Shown: positions 7,626-15,477 of the stretch, piece by piece
How positions within the stretch are numbered: position 1 is the stretch's first letter
Layout of the letters: the number at the start of each line of letters is the position of its first letter
Source: JAXGQD01 sp964574395
Lineage (GTDB): Bacteria; Bacillota; Clostridia; Saccharofermentanales; Fastidiosipilaceae
DNA length: 23,000 bases
Direction: 5' to 3'
Assembly: GCA_964574395.1 (NCBI GenBank)
Contig: CAZNNL010000032.1
Location: 1 to 23,000, forward strand
The notes under the pieces: generated by a model
The model's database searches: none
What the model was told of the DNA's origin: nothing
Seen by the model: the letters and a program-made list of their open reading frames with translations, nothing else
Position numbers and translations under genes: made by a program

Positions 7626-8639
7626 ATGAAATTATCCGTCTTAATTCCTTTTTATAACGAAGAAGAACAAGCTGCGCTTACGCTGGCAACTGTGGATCAG
7701 ATATTGTCTACACAGGTAGACTGCGACTATGAAATCATCGTGGTTGATGACGGCTCACGCGACAAAACGTGGTCCATTATTGAGACCGAAAAAGCCAAGT
7801 ATCCAAAACTGCGTGCTTTGCGCTTCTCACGTAACTTTGGCAAAGAAGCAGCCGTCTGCGCGCTACTCGAACACGCCGAAGGCGACTGTGCTGTATTAAT
7901 GGACGGAGACTTGCAACACCCACCACGCTATATCCCCGAAATGCTTCGCCTTTGGAGAGAAGAAGGCTGGCACATCGTCGACGGCGTAAAAATTGAACGT
8001 CAAAAAGAAAGCCTCTTGGGCCGTGTTTCTGCACGCTTATTTTATAAGGTATTTAAGAAGCTTAGTCATTTAGACTTACAAAATGCCTCCGACTTCAAGC
8101 TCCTCGACCGGAAGGCAATCGACGCTTTTAATGCTTGTCCCGAACGCAACACATTTTTCCGCGGACTCTCCGCTTGGATTGGTTTCAAACGTACCCCCTT
8201 GCTGTTTGAAGTAGATGATCGTACAGCAGGTGTATCCAAATGGTCACCTAAGCAACTCTTTAGGTTGAGTGCACAAGCGATTACTTCGTTTTCGTCTGCA
8301 CCTTTGAATTTAGTGAGTTATCTTGGGATAGTGTTTTGGGTTTTTGCCATTATTCTAGGTATTCAAACGCTCGTTAATTTTATCCTGGGGCGCGCGGCAG
8401 GTGGTTTTACAACCGTAATCTTGCTCTTGCTCATAGTAGGCGGCAGCATAATGCTTGCGCTTGGTTTAATCGGCAGCTACATTGGACGCATTTATATGGA
8501 GATAAAAGCCAGACCACGTTACTTGTTATGCGATGAGATAAAAATAACTGACACAATAAGCCATTTGCCCGTGACAAACAAAGAAGATCTTAGTCCGATG
8601 ACAGATGTAGTCGTGCCAAACAAGGACACGCAGGCGTGA
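7626..8639 (+). CDS. polyprenyl-phosphate glycosyltransferase, GT2 family (DPM1/GtrB-like)
   Basis: 337-residue enzyme expected to move a sugar from a nucleotide donor onto undecaprenyl phosphate at the inner membrane face. The GT-A domain shows SVLIPFYNEEEQ at the N terminus, VVDDGSRDKT (DD at 41-42), the metal-binding DGD at 93-95 in MDGDLQHPP, and ASDFKLLDR. Two C-terminal membrane helices (about 235-260 and 270-300) are typical of GtrB/ArnC-like enzymes. The start at 7626 has GGGGGA five bases upstream; an ATG at 7569 is in frame but lacks a ribosome site. Its stop overlaps the start of the next gene, which is probably the enzyme that uses the lipid-linked sugar. The sugar cannot be told. 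Confidence 0.87.
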   Translation: MKLSVLIPFYNEEEQAALTLATVDQILSTQVDCDYEIIVVDDGSRDKTWSIIETEKAKYPKLRALRFSRNFGKEAAVCALLEHAEGDCAVLMDGDLQHPPRYIPEMLRLWREEGWHIVDGVKIERQKESLLGRVSARLFYKVFKKLSHLDLQNASDFKLLDRKAIDAFNACPERNTFFRGLSAWIGFKRTPLLFEVDDRTAGVSKWSPKQLFRLSAQAITSFSSAPLNLVSYLGIVFWVFAIILGIQTLVNFILGRAAGGFTTVILLLLIVGGSIMLALGLIGSYIGRIYMEIKARPRYLLCDEIKITDTISHLPVTNKEDLSPMTDVVVPNKDTQA

Positions 8640-10738
8640 TGGCCTTCCTCTGGCTTGCTCTACTGCTATTCCTTGGAGACAAATTGAGGAGAAGGTTCGT
8701 TCCAGATTGTCAGCAACTCTTTTTTTCAGTGAACGAAGGTATGGCCAAAGCTCTAGATTTTCCCAAACTGTTTTTTGATATTCCCGCTGCTGCCATCCTT
8801 GGCATAATGCCAGCCACAACCTTACTTTTTTTTATTACAAGTCTTTGCAGTCGCTATCAACTATATTTGTTTGGTAGTCCACTTTTAGCAGGTCTCGGCA
8901 TCTGCTCATTACTTGTTTTGTCTTTTTTGCTTTTACTTGAGCGAGGCAATCTACGTAACTTTTCATTGGCAAAACACCGCTCACAATTTCGTTTCCCTCA
9001 AACTTCCCCCCGCCAATTCTTCAAAAAACACTGGGCTACTTTAGCATGTCTGCTCTTTCTTGCGGTCATGATTTACCTGCTTTTCAGTTTCGTTTTTTAC
9101 ACGAAAGATGCTGTTATTTATTCTGGCAGTTCCGTAGTTAGTGATTACGGTCCACATCTAGCAAATATTTCCGCTTTTGTACGCGGCGACAATTATGCGC
9201 CTACTGACTATCCGGTATTCACCGGGGCAGGCATGCGCTACCACTTCTTTTTCTTTTTCTTCGCAGCCAGCCTTCACACGCTTGGGTTGAGTTTAACCTT
9301 CGCCCTGAATCTAGCCTCAGCTATTGGCCTCATAGCATTTTCGATGCTGATGGGAGTATTGGCCGTATTTTTCACTAAACGCAAGTCAGCCTTGTTCTGG
9401 ATCCAGCCTCTACTCTATTTTCAAAGCTCCTTTGCATGGGTATCTTATTTTCGCGAAACAATATTCCTGGCAAAACTAAAAGGCGTCTCATTTTTCAGCC
9501 TTCTTTTTACTAATCAACGCTTCATAGGTACACAAACACATGACGAATGGGGCTTATGGAACATGAACGTCTATGCCAACCAACGGCATTTGCTTTTTGG
9601 TTTAGCGGCAGCGCTGCTAGTGGTGATTTTCTTTTTGCCAACATTATTTGAAAAAAACGACAGCTTCACAGCACGCTGGTTTACGCGCGAAGCTTGGTTA
9701 CCAACAGACAAAAGTGTGTGGAAATTATTTCTTGCTTCGGCACTTATTCTGCTTTGTCTGCCCTACTGGCACGGAGCTGTGACCATCGCGCTTTTACTGA
9801 TGCTGTTTGGTATGGCTTTTCCCGCCAGACACAAGCTGGTGTACTTAGCAGTAGCAGTGCTTACACTTGCCGCCACCATAGTGTATAGCCAGGTTTTTGC
9901 AGGCGGAACACAAAACGTTGTCAATTGGAATTTCCACTTCGGTTTCCTGAGTGAAGAAAAACGTGTTCTTGGTATTTTTTTATATTTGTTAGTGCTACTT
10001 GGTATGGCTTGGCCTGCATTGCTTGTCTTGCCCTTCATCATGCGCGGGCGGATAAAGCGGGTTTTAAGTTTTTCCATGTGGTTGCCGCTTATTTTTGCCA
10101 TGACGATTAGCCTTACGCCAGATATAAACGTCAATCACAAATATATCATCATCACGCGGTTGATGCTTTGTCTGCCAATTCTAAGCGCTTTGACTGCTTT
10201 GTTTGGGCGGTTCGAGCATCTGCGCTTTTCTCTGCGCCGTATCCTCACCCAAAGTCTTGCGATTATTGTGGCGTTCTTTTTGATGCTGAGCGGTTTGATT
10301 GATTTGATTGCTTACATTAATAAGAATAAAGACCCCTACACTATGGAGATTTCGTCTCCTTTTGTGCAATGGCTGGAGCAAAACACCGACCAACGCGCAA
10401 TTTTCGTTACCCCCACATGGTTCTACCACGGCTTTTTTTACTCTGGCCGCCAAGCCTGGTACGGCTACCCGTACTACGCTTGGTCTGCCGGTTACAACTC
10501 GATTCAGCGCGAACAAGAATACAATGCCTTGTGGACAGGCTTTGATGGCGACTTTGAATATTTTAAGGAGTTTATCAATTTACATCATTTGGAATTTGCC
10601 ATTATTGACCAAAGCATGCGCATCAACCAAGCCGGTTTGGATGAGGACTTCTTTATTCGGAACTTTCCAATGCTGCGTGAATTTTCAGGGCACGAAGCAA
10701 TTACGGTATACGATTTGAGGCCCTATCTGTCAGATTAG
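8639..10738 (+). CDS. large multi-spanning membrane protein, putative GT-C glycosyltransferase
   Basis: 699 residues with a dozen or more hydrophobic helices and a soluble C-terminal tail of about 130 residues (rich in Y and W). The first large outer loop carries SDYGPHLANISAF near residue 168, then DYPVFTGAGMRYHFFFF. An acidic residue in the first outer loop followed by a P..RYHF segment is usual in GT-C enzymes that take sugars from polyprenyl-phosphate carriers. The TGATG overlap with the GT2 gene indicates coupled translation and matches the frequent pairing of DPM-like synthase with GT-C transferase. A GTG at 8636 is an alternative start. Exact family and acceptor (wall polymer, lipid or protein) are unknown to me, so function rests on topology and neighbour. 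Confidence 0.7.
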   Translation: MAFLWLALLLFLGDKLRRRFVPDCQQLFFSVNEGMAKALDFPKLFFDIPAAAILGIMPATTLLFFITSLCSRYQLYLFGSPLLAGLGICSLLVLSFLLLLERGNLRNFSLAKHRSQFRFPQTSPRQFFKKHWATLACLLFLAVMIYLLFSFVFYTKDAVIYSGSSVVSDYGPHLANISAFVRGDNYAPTDYPVFTGAGMRYHFFFFFFAASLHTLGLSLTFALNLASAIGLIAFSMLMGVLAVFFTKRKSALFWIQPLLYFQSSFAWVSYFRETIFLAKLKGVSFFSLLFTNQRFIGTQTHDEWGLWNMNVYANQRHLLFGLAAALLVVIFFLPTLFEKNDSFTARWFTREAWLPTDKSVWKLFLASALILLCLPYWHGAVTIALLLMLFGMAFPARHKLVYLAVAVLTLAATIVYSQVFAGGTQNVVNWNFHFGFLSEEKRVLGIFLYLLVLLGMAWPALLVLPFIMRGRIKRVLSFSMWLPLIFAMTISLTPDINVNHKYIIITRLMLCLPILSALTALFGRFEHLRFSLRRILTQSLAIIVAFFLMLSGLIDLIAYINKNKDPYTMEISSPFVQWLEQNTDQRAIFVTPTWFYHGFFYSGRQAWYGYPYYAWSAGYNSIQREQEYNALWTGFDGDFEYFKEFINLHHLEFAIIDQSMRINQAGLDEDFFIRNFPMLREFSGHEAITVYDLRPYLSD

Positions 10739-10782
10739 GGTTATTTGCGGAGAAATAGGTTGCAATGCTTCCTAAATTCGTC

Positions 10783-10843
10783 TTTGTAGCAAAAAATCCG
10801 CTACATCAAAGCGAAGTCCGATGGAGCGTCTTTTTTGTGACAA
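10783..10843. terminator. hairpin repeat copy A, terminator-like in both directions
   Basis: Core stem CGCTACATC (10799-10807) pairs with GATGGAGCG (10820-10828) with one mismatch around a 12-base loop. An A6 run before it and a T6 run after it (10831-10836) extend the pairing. On either strand the stem is followed by a T run, so it can end the plus-strand membrane-protein gene and the minus-strand reductase gene, which converge here. It is one of four related copies in the window. Confidence 0.65.
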
Positions 10844-10863
10844 TCAGCCCCCAATAGTCGCTT

Positions 10864-10924
10864 TTTGTAGTAAATAATTCGCTGAATCAAAGCGAAGTTT
10901 GATACAGCGTCTTTTTTGTGACAA
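10864..10924. terminator. hairpin repeat copy B, terminator-like
   Basis: This unit is a diverged tandem copy of the hairpin 81 bp to its left. CGCTGAATCAA and TTGATACAGCG pair at 10 of 11 positions, followed by a T6 run on the plus strand. Changes between the two copies largely keep the stem, which suggests that structure rather than sequence is conserved. Confidence 0.65.
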
Positions 10925-10935
10925 GCAACCTACAT

Positions 10936-11907
10936 CTAAGGCAACGTATTCCCGCCAGCTTTATAGACGTCATACCACTCGGCTCTGCTGAGTTCAACCA
11001 TCTGGCTATCAGCGATACGTTGTAAACGTTCGACATTCATTGAACCGACGACTGGCTGAATCTTTGCGGGGTGGCGCAAAATCCAAGCAATCGCAATCGC
11101 TTCACTGCTGACACCATGTCGCCCAGCCAAATCTTCCAGACAGGCATTGAGTTTAGTTAAACGCTCACGCACGGCCAGGTCTTCTGCGTCTTGGAAAGCA
11201 CCTTCAATCATGCCGTATTGTAGCGGTGACCACGCTTGAATCGTCACATTGTTAATGCGGCAATACTCAAGAACGCCATTATCGCGCGAACAGCCCTCGT
11301 CTGAATGGACATTCATATTCAAACCAGAGGAAATCATATCGACATGTGCTGGCCCAAACTGCAGTTGATTGGCAATTAGTGGCTGCTTCACCGCGGTTTT
11401 CAAAAGTTCCATTTGACCAGGATTTTGATTACTCACGCCAAAACACTTAACTTTCCCCGAAGTCTCAAGAGCATCAAAAGCACGCGCTACCTCTTCAGGT
11501 TCAACCAAAGTGTCTGGGCGATGCAAGAGCAAAACGTCAATATAATCCGTATCTAAACGGTTCAATATCCCATCAACAGATTTCATGATGTATTCGTAAG
11601 AAAAATCTAGACCATAATTAATCTTTTTCTCATAATCACGCACGATTCCGCATTTGCTTTGCAGAATCAAATCTTCACGTTTTACCCCAAGTTTTTTCAT
11701 CACCTTGGCAAAAAGAAGCTCTGACTCCCCGCCACAATAAATATTTGCATGATCAAAAAAATTAAAACCTAAGTCTAATGCGTTCTGCAGAACCTCAGTT
11801 GCTTTCTCCTCAGACAATTCACCCAAACGCATCATGCCATGCACTATGCGTGGAACCTGCCAGTCGCTTGCGCCAAGGCTTTGCATAGATACTTTATTAT
11901 TTGACAT
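10936..11907 (-). CDS. aldo/keto reductase (YdhF-like)
   Basis: 323-residue NAD(P)H-dependent oxidoreductase with the TIM-barrel AKR fold. The catalytic tetrad is visible: D52, Y57 (FFDHANIYCGGESE), K85 (LQSKCGI) and H129 (VLLLHRPD). The C-terminal cofactor region reads AIAWILRHPAKIQPVVGSMNVERL. The start at 11907 has GGAGG six bases upstream; an ATG 18 bases earlier is in frame but has no such site. It is the last gene of a minus-strand run, 23 bases after the PHP gene, and is followed by the hairpin repeats. Substrate cannot be inferred. Confidence 0.92.
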   Translation of the reverse strand: MSNNKVSMQSLGASDWQVPRIVHGMMRLGELSEEKATEVLQNALDLGFNFFDHANIYCGGESELLFAKVMKKLGVKREDLILQSKCGIVRDYEKKINYGLDFSYEYIMKSVDGILNRLDTDYIDVLLLHRPDTLVEPEEVARAFDALETSGKVKCFGVSNQNPGQMELLKTAVKQPLIANQLQFGPAHVDMISSGLNMNVHSDEGCSRDNGVLEYCRINNVTIQAWSPLQYGMIEGAFQDAEDLAVRERLTKLNACLEDLAGRHGVSSEAIAIAWILRHPAKIQPVVGSMNVERLQRIADSQMVELSRAEWYDVYKAGGNTLP

Positions 11908-11930
11908 TTTTTCCTCCAATAACAAGAACG

Positions 11931-12932
11931 CTAAGCCAAAAGATAGTCAGAAAAATCTTGTTTGGCATTATAAAGATTCACGTAAGATTTATTGCTTCCA
12001 TGGTAGTCACTACCTATTGTGCGCAACAAGTTTAAGTCTTTGGCCAGTTCAGAAATTAGTGCTGATTCTTGTAAACTGGTTTGACCATGAACGACTTCAA
12101 CACCCATCAAACCCATGCCTTTTAGTTTTTTAAGTTTACTGCGTAAATGTTTTTCCGCATCCGCTCCATCTAACCAGCCATACAGTTTTGGGTGCGCAAG
12201 AACCGAAATGCCTCCCGCATCTTTCAAGACCTTAAGCCCTTCTTCTACTTTAGGATGATTGCGGTCAATGTAAGCGGGCTTTCCTTCAGCAAGATATTGT
12301 TCAAAGGCTGAATCAAGGCTACTCACAAATCCACGCCTCGCCATAACCATAGCGACATGCACGCGACCAATAACCTGCCCACCCTCTCGCGTTAATTCGT
12401 CGTAAGAGATGGGAAAGCCTATTTCAGTTAGTCTTGTACATAGTAATTTGTTTCGTGTAATGCGTTCCTGTTTTACCTTATCTAAAAACGCCTGGATTTT
12501 CTGATGCCCACCGCTGGGAAAATAACCCAGCAGATGGATTTCTTGACCTTCCATATCAACTGAAAGTTCGACACCAGGAATGAAACGCGGTAGATTCGCA
12601 ACGCGCATCTGTTTCAATTTTTCCAAAATCATCAGAACATCTTTGACACCCCATAAGGTATCGTGGTCTGTAATCGAAAACGTCTTGAGCTGCAACTGCA
12701 TCACATGTTTAAGAACAGAGGGGGGGCTATCAAATCCATCAGAAGCATTTGTATGGATATGTAAATCCAAAGCCCCCTCTCCGATTAATAACTTCATTTT
12801 TTCTAGAGAACTCAATTTTTCGTACTCGTCCTCAACGTGGTAACCATCGTCGGTCTTGACCACTTTGTTGACGCCCTTACGAATAATATTGACGTAACCT
12901 TGTTGTTGCCTCTCAAAAGAATTCGGGCACAT
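11931..12932 (-). CDS. PHP-domain phosphoesterase (TrpH/YciV-like)
   Basis: 333-residue metal-dependent phosphoesterase. The PHP domain begins near residue 55 with LDLHIHTNASDG (H58, H60), then ITDHDT, GVELSVDMEGQEIHLLGYF, VLAHPKLYG and IGSDYHG, covering the metal ligands. Relatives act on 3',5'-bisphosphate nucleotides or trim RNA 5' ends; which applies here is not visible. The N-terminal ~50 residues are an extension compared with compact members. The ribosome site GAGGAG is formed by the last codons of the EF-G-like gene, six bases separate the stop and this start, so the two are translationally coupled. Confidence 0.88.
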   Translation of the reverse strand: MCPNSFERQQQGYVNIIRKGVNKVVKTDDGYHVEDEYEKLSSLEKMKLLIGEGALDLHIHTNASDGFDSPPSVLKHVMQLQLKTFSITDHDTLWGVKDVLMILEKLKQMRVANLPRFIPGVELSVDMEGQEIHLLGYFPSGGHQKIQAFLDKVKQERITRNKLLCTRLTEIGFPISYDELTREGGQVIGRVHVAMVMARRGFVSSLDSAFEQYLAEGKPAYIDRNHPKVEEGLKVLKDAGGISVLAHPKLYGWLDGADAEKHLRSKLKKLKGMGLMGVEVVHGQTSLQESALISELAKDLNLLRTIGSDYHGSNKSYVNLYNAKQDFSDYLLA

Positions 12933-12938
12933 GAAGTT

Positions 12939-15014
12939 TTACTCCTCTTCTGCTAACGCTTTTGCCTCCGCTATAACTTTGTCTTGAACAAACTGAGGTG
13001 CTTGTTCGTATCTTGCAAACTTAATGCTGTACCAACCACGTCCTTGGGTCATTGAACGCAAGTCTGTAGCATAAGATGACATCTCTGAGGTTGGAATTTC
13101 AGCTAGCACCATCTGCACTTCAGTTTTCGCTTCGATGTTTAGAATACGTCCACGTCTTTGGTTGACGTCGCTCATGACATCACCTAGCAAATCGTTTGGT
13201 ACATATATTTTGACTTCACTAATTGGCTCTAAGATAACTGGGTTAGCTTGTGGGATACCTGCTTTATAAGCGATATGCGCAGCCAATTTAAACGCCATTT
13301 CAGATGAGTCAACATCGTGATAGGAACCGTCGAGTAAAGTTGCATGTAGGTTCACCAAAGGATAACCCGCCAAAGTACCTTTTTCGACTGCTTCAGTGAG
13401 GCCCTTTTCCACCGCCGGATGATAGGCTTTGGGAACGGATCCACCAAAGATTTTTTGTTCAAAAGTCAGTGCTTCTGTCTCGCCTGGTTCGAATTCGATC
13501 CACACATCACCATACTGACCGTGACCGCCAGATTGCTTTTTATGCTTGCCCTGAACTTTTACTTTTTTGCGAATAGCTTCGCGGTAAGGCACACGAGGAT
13601 CTGCCAAAACTGAATCCACTTTGTACTTGGCAAGCAGTTTTGAACGTAGCACGTCAATGTGTTGAGCGCCTAGGCCGGAAATTACCATTTGTTTAGTCTC
13701 AGCGTTGTTGACGATATCAAAAGTTGGATCTTCATCACGTAGGCGGTTTAGACCGGCCATGATTTTATCTTCTTCGCCTTTGTTTACTGGCAAAATCGCT
13801 TGCTGGAAACTTGGCACAGGGAATTCGATTCGTCTAAGGTAAATAGGTGAATCTTTTTTGCAAAGCGTGTCGCCAGTCATGGTGACTTGCAGTTTGGTCA
13901 TGGCGCCAAGGTCACCGGCGACGATGCTGTCGGCAGGTTGGGACTTTTTGCCAATCATAATAGAAAGACCATTAACGCGTTCTTCCTTATCGCGATTGCT
14001 GTTAAAGACCGTATCACCTGACTTGATGGTACCTGAGTAGACACGGAAGAGCGAAATGCGCCCGACAAATGGGTCAACAATCGTCTTAAATATTTGTGCG
14101 GCAAAAGGATCATTCGCATTCGGTTTCAGCTGTAATTTAGTTCCATCAGCCAAGGTCGCATCACGTGGCGGAGCGTCCGCTGGTGAAGGCAAATGCTGCA
14201 AGGCGGAAGTAAGAACAAACTGCATTGCTTCATTGTTGGTCGCTGAACAAGCGTAAACAGGTTTCACCAAGCCCTGGCGAATAGCGGCGTTTAGTCCATC
14301 ATTGAATTCTTCAGCCGTGAATTCCTCATCAGCAAAGAATTTTTCCATCAGTTCTTCTGAACTTTCAGCGATGCGCTCTTTAAGAATTTCATGAATTTCT
14401 TCTACTTCTGCTTCTTTATCTGCAGGGAAGTCCATCTTTTCCGCGGCACCGTTAGCGCTTACTTTATATGCCTCTCTCTTCAACACATCGATGAAGGAAG
14501 TAATTTTCTCATTCTCAACCGTCGGCAGCATAAATGGCAAAACTGCATCTCCGGCGTAGTCCTTAACCTCTTGAAGCGCCTTATAGAAATCCGTATGTGC
14601 TTCGTCGAGTTTGTTAACTACGAAAATATAAGGAATGTCGCGACCGTTGCAATAACGGATGGATTTTTCAGCACCGACGGACATGCCATCTTTTGCCGAT
14701 AAAATAATCAAGCTGCTATCCGCGACGCGCAAGGCTTCTACTACTTCACCCATGAAGTCGAAATCACCTGGTGTATCCAAAAGATTCACCTTGGTGCCCT
14801 GCCAATCAAAAGCAGCCCATGATGTATTAACCGAAATTTTTCGTCTGGTTTCTTCGCTGTCAAAGTCCATGGCGGTATTCCCATCATTGACCTTACCAAG
14901 ACGATCTACAACTTTTGCATTGAACAATAAAGCCTCTGCGAAAGATGTCTTTCCTGATCCGCTATGTCCGAGAATAGCGACATTGCGAATATGCGTTGTG
15001 GGATAATTTTTCAT
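12939..15014 (-). CDS. EF-G-like translation GTPase (paralogue type)
   Basis: 691-residue GTPase with EF-G domain order. G1 is GHSGSGKTS (16-24), G3 is DTPGDFDF (80-87), G4 is NKLD (134-137). The central domain (YSGTIKSGDTVFN), domain IV (GQYGDVWIEFEPGE, with the KKQSGGHGQYGDV segment) and the C-terminal domain (PVILEPISEVKIYVPNDLLGDVMSDVNQRRGRI) are complete. Classic EF-G has AHIDAGKTT in G1, RGITI in switch I and DTPGH with the catalytic histidine; here these are GHSGSGKTS, RRKISVN and DTPGD. This marks it as the EF-G-like paralogue group rather than the main fusA. The start at 15014 follows GGGGGA; a longer reading from 15038 lacks one. Confidence 0.88.
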   Translation of the reverse strand: MKNYPTTHIRNVAILGHSGSGKTSFAEALLFNAKVVDRLGKVNDGNTAMDFDSEETRRKISVNTSWAAFDWQGTKVNLLDTPGDFDFMGEVVEALRVADSSLIILSAKDGMSVGAEKSIRYCNGRDIPYIFVVNKLDEAHTDFYKALQEVKDYAGDAVLPFMLPTVENEKITSFIDVLKREAYKVSANGAAEKMDFPADKEAEVEEIHEILKERIAESSEELMEKFFADEEFTAEEFNDGLNAAIRQGLVKPVYACSATNNEAMQFVLTSALQHLPSPADAPPRDATLADGTKLQLKPNANDPFAAQIFKTIVDPFVGRISLFRVYSGTIKSGDTVFNSNRDKEERVNGLSIMIGKKSQPADSIVAGDLGAMTKLQVTMTGDTLCKKDSPIYLRRIEFPVPSFQQAILPVNKGEEDKIMAGLNRLRDEDPTFDIVNNAETKQMVISGLGAQHIDVLRSKLLAKYKVDSVLADPRVPYREAIRKKVKVQGKHKKQSGGHGQYGDVWIEFEPGETEALTFEQKIFGGSVPKAYHPAVEKGLTEAVEKGTLAGYPLVNLHATLLDGSYHDVDSSEMAFKLAAHIAYKAGIPQANPVILEPISEVKIYVPNDLLGDVMSDVNQRRGRILNIEAKTEVQMVLAEIPTSEMSSYATDLRSMTQGRGWYSIKFARYEQAPQFVQDKVIAEAKALAEEE

Positions 15015-15161
15015 ATCCTGTTCCCCCAATCGAAACAATTAGTCAGTAAAAGCACTGCCCAAAAATTATACTATGCAGTTTCACCAAGTGCCAGCGACAA
15101 ACTGCCTAAAATCTCGGACTATTTCACGACATAATGACAAGGGTGCGGCGGTGTTGGTTGT

Positions 15162-15223
15162 GGGCAGTGGTGGTGGGTTGTGGGCGGGTTGTGGTGGGTT
15201 GCGGTGGGTTGTGGGTGCGTTGC
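15162..15223 (+). repeat. G-rich 10-11-bp tandem repeat with G-quadruplex potential
   Basis: Units of the form GGTGGGTTGT recur at 15172-15181, 15182-15192 (11 bp), 15193-15202, 15203-15212 and, degenerate, 15213-15223. GGG runs start at 15162, 15175, 15182, 15186, 15196, 15206 and 15213. Consecutive runs from 15175 onward are separated by 1 to 7 bases, which satisfies the usual G-quadruplex rule. It lies about 160 bases upstream of the EF-G-like start codon, on the opposite strand. Confidence 0.8.
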
Positions 15224-15277
15224 AAAAAAGACGCTACATCAAACGCATTCTTGATACAGCGGATTATTTGCTACAAA
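15221..15277. repeat. hairpin repeat copy C
   Basis: This copy is in reverse orientation to the pair near 10.8 kb. It contains CGCTACATCAA and TTGATACAGCG, pairing at 9 of 11 positions, flanked by A-rich and T-containing arms ending in TTGCTACAAA. Unlike copies A and B it sits between divergent genes, where a terminator has no obvious use. Confidence 0.75.
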
Positions 15278-15300
15278 ACAGGGGTTTGGAGGCTTTTGAA

Positions 15301-15357
15301 GTAGCAAAAATGACGGCGCATCAAAATCACCTTGATACAGCGGATTATTTGCTACAA
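15301..15357. repeat. hairpin repeat copy D
   Basis: The right part (TTGATACAGCGGATTATTTG and following) is identical to copy C, 81 bp downstream of it, while the left arm has drifted so that the stem is weaker. The same 81-bp offset separates copies A and B. Confidence 0.7.
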
Positions 15358-15430
15358 GCATAGCGTCAAATCCACGGCGCATCAGATGCTATGACTACCT
15401 ACAGAACTAATTGCGAAAAAACGCGAACTT

Positions 15431-15477
15431 TTGTCGTACGATTCTTTGTTGACAGGGTAATAATTGTTGTACGCTTC
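15431..15477 (+). promoter_or_regulatory. pair of direct repeats before the nuclease-like gene
   Basis: TTGTCGTACGATTC (15431-15444) and TTGTTGTACGCTTC (15464-15477) match at 12 of 14 positions and start 33 bp apart, close to three helical turns. The second overlaps the proposed TTG start. They could be an operator for self-regulation, but nothing else supports that. Confidence 0.4.

Larger units (their letters stand above)
10756..10932. repeat. 8-bp inverted repeats framing the hairpin-repeat pair
   Basis: TAGGTTGC at 10756-10763 and GCAACCTA at 10925-10932 are exact inverted copies bracketing both hairpin units at 10783-10924. They could be the ends of a small non-autonomous mobile element, but eight bases can match by chance and no target duplication is obvious. 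Confidence 0.35.
15015..15463. other. non-coding region between divergent genes
   Basis: About 450 bases with no credible gene. It contains the G-rich tandem repeat (15162-15223), two hairpin repeats (15221-15357) and direct repeats near the start of the next gene. An open frame at 15073-15363 translates mainly from the repeats, has no ribosome site and is not considered a gene. The promoter of the EF-G-like operon must lie in the left part but I cannot place it firmly. Confidence 0.6.

Noticed and set aside
10181..10718. Extra open frames overlapping the end of the GT-C-like gene on both strands
   Set aside because: They lack ribosome sites and recognisable domains, and overlap a well-supported gene completely.
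15073..15363. 96-codon open frame rich in G and W, with repeated DTADYLLQ
   Set aside because: It arises from the G-rich repeat and two hairpin repeats; there is no ribosome site and the repeated peptide simply mirrors the DNA repeats.
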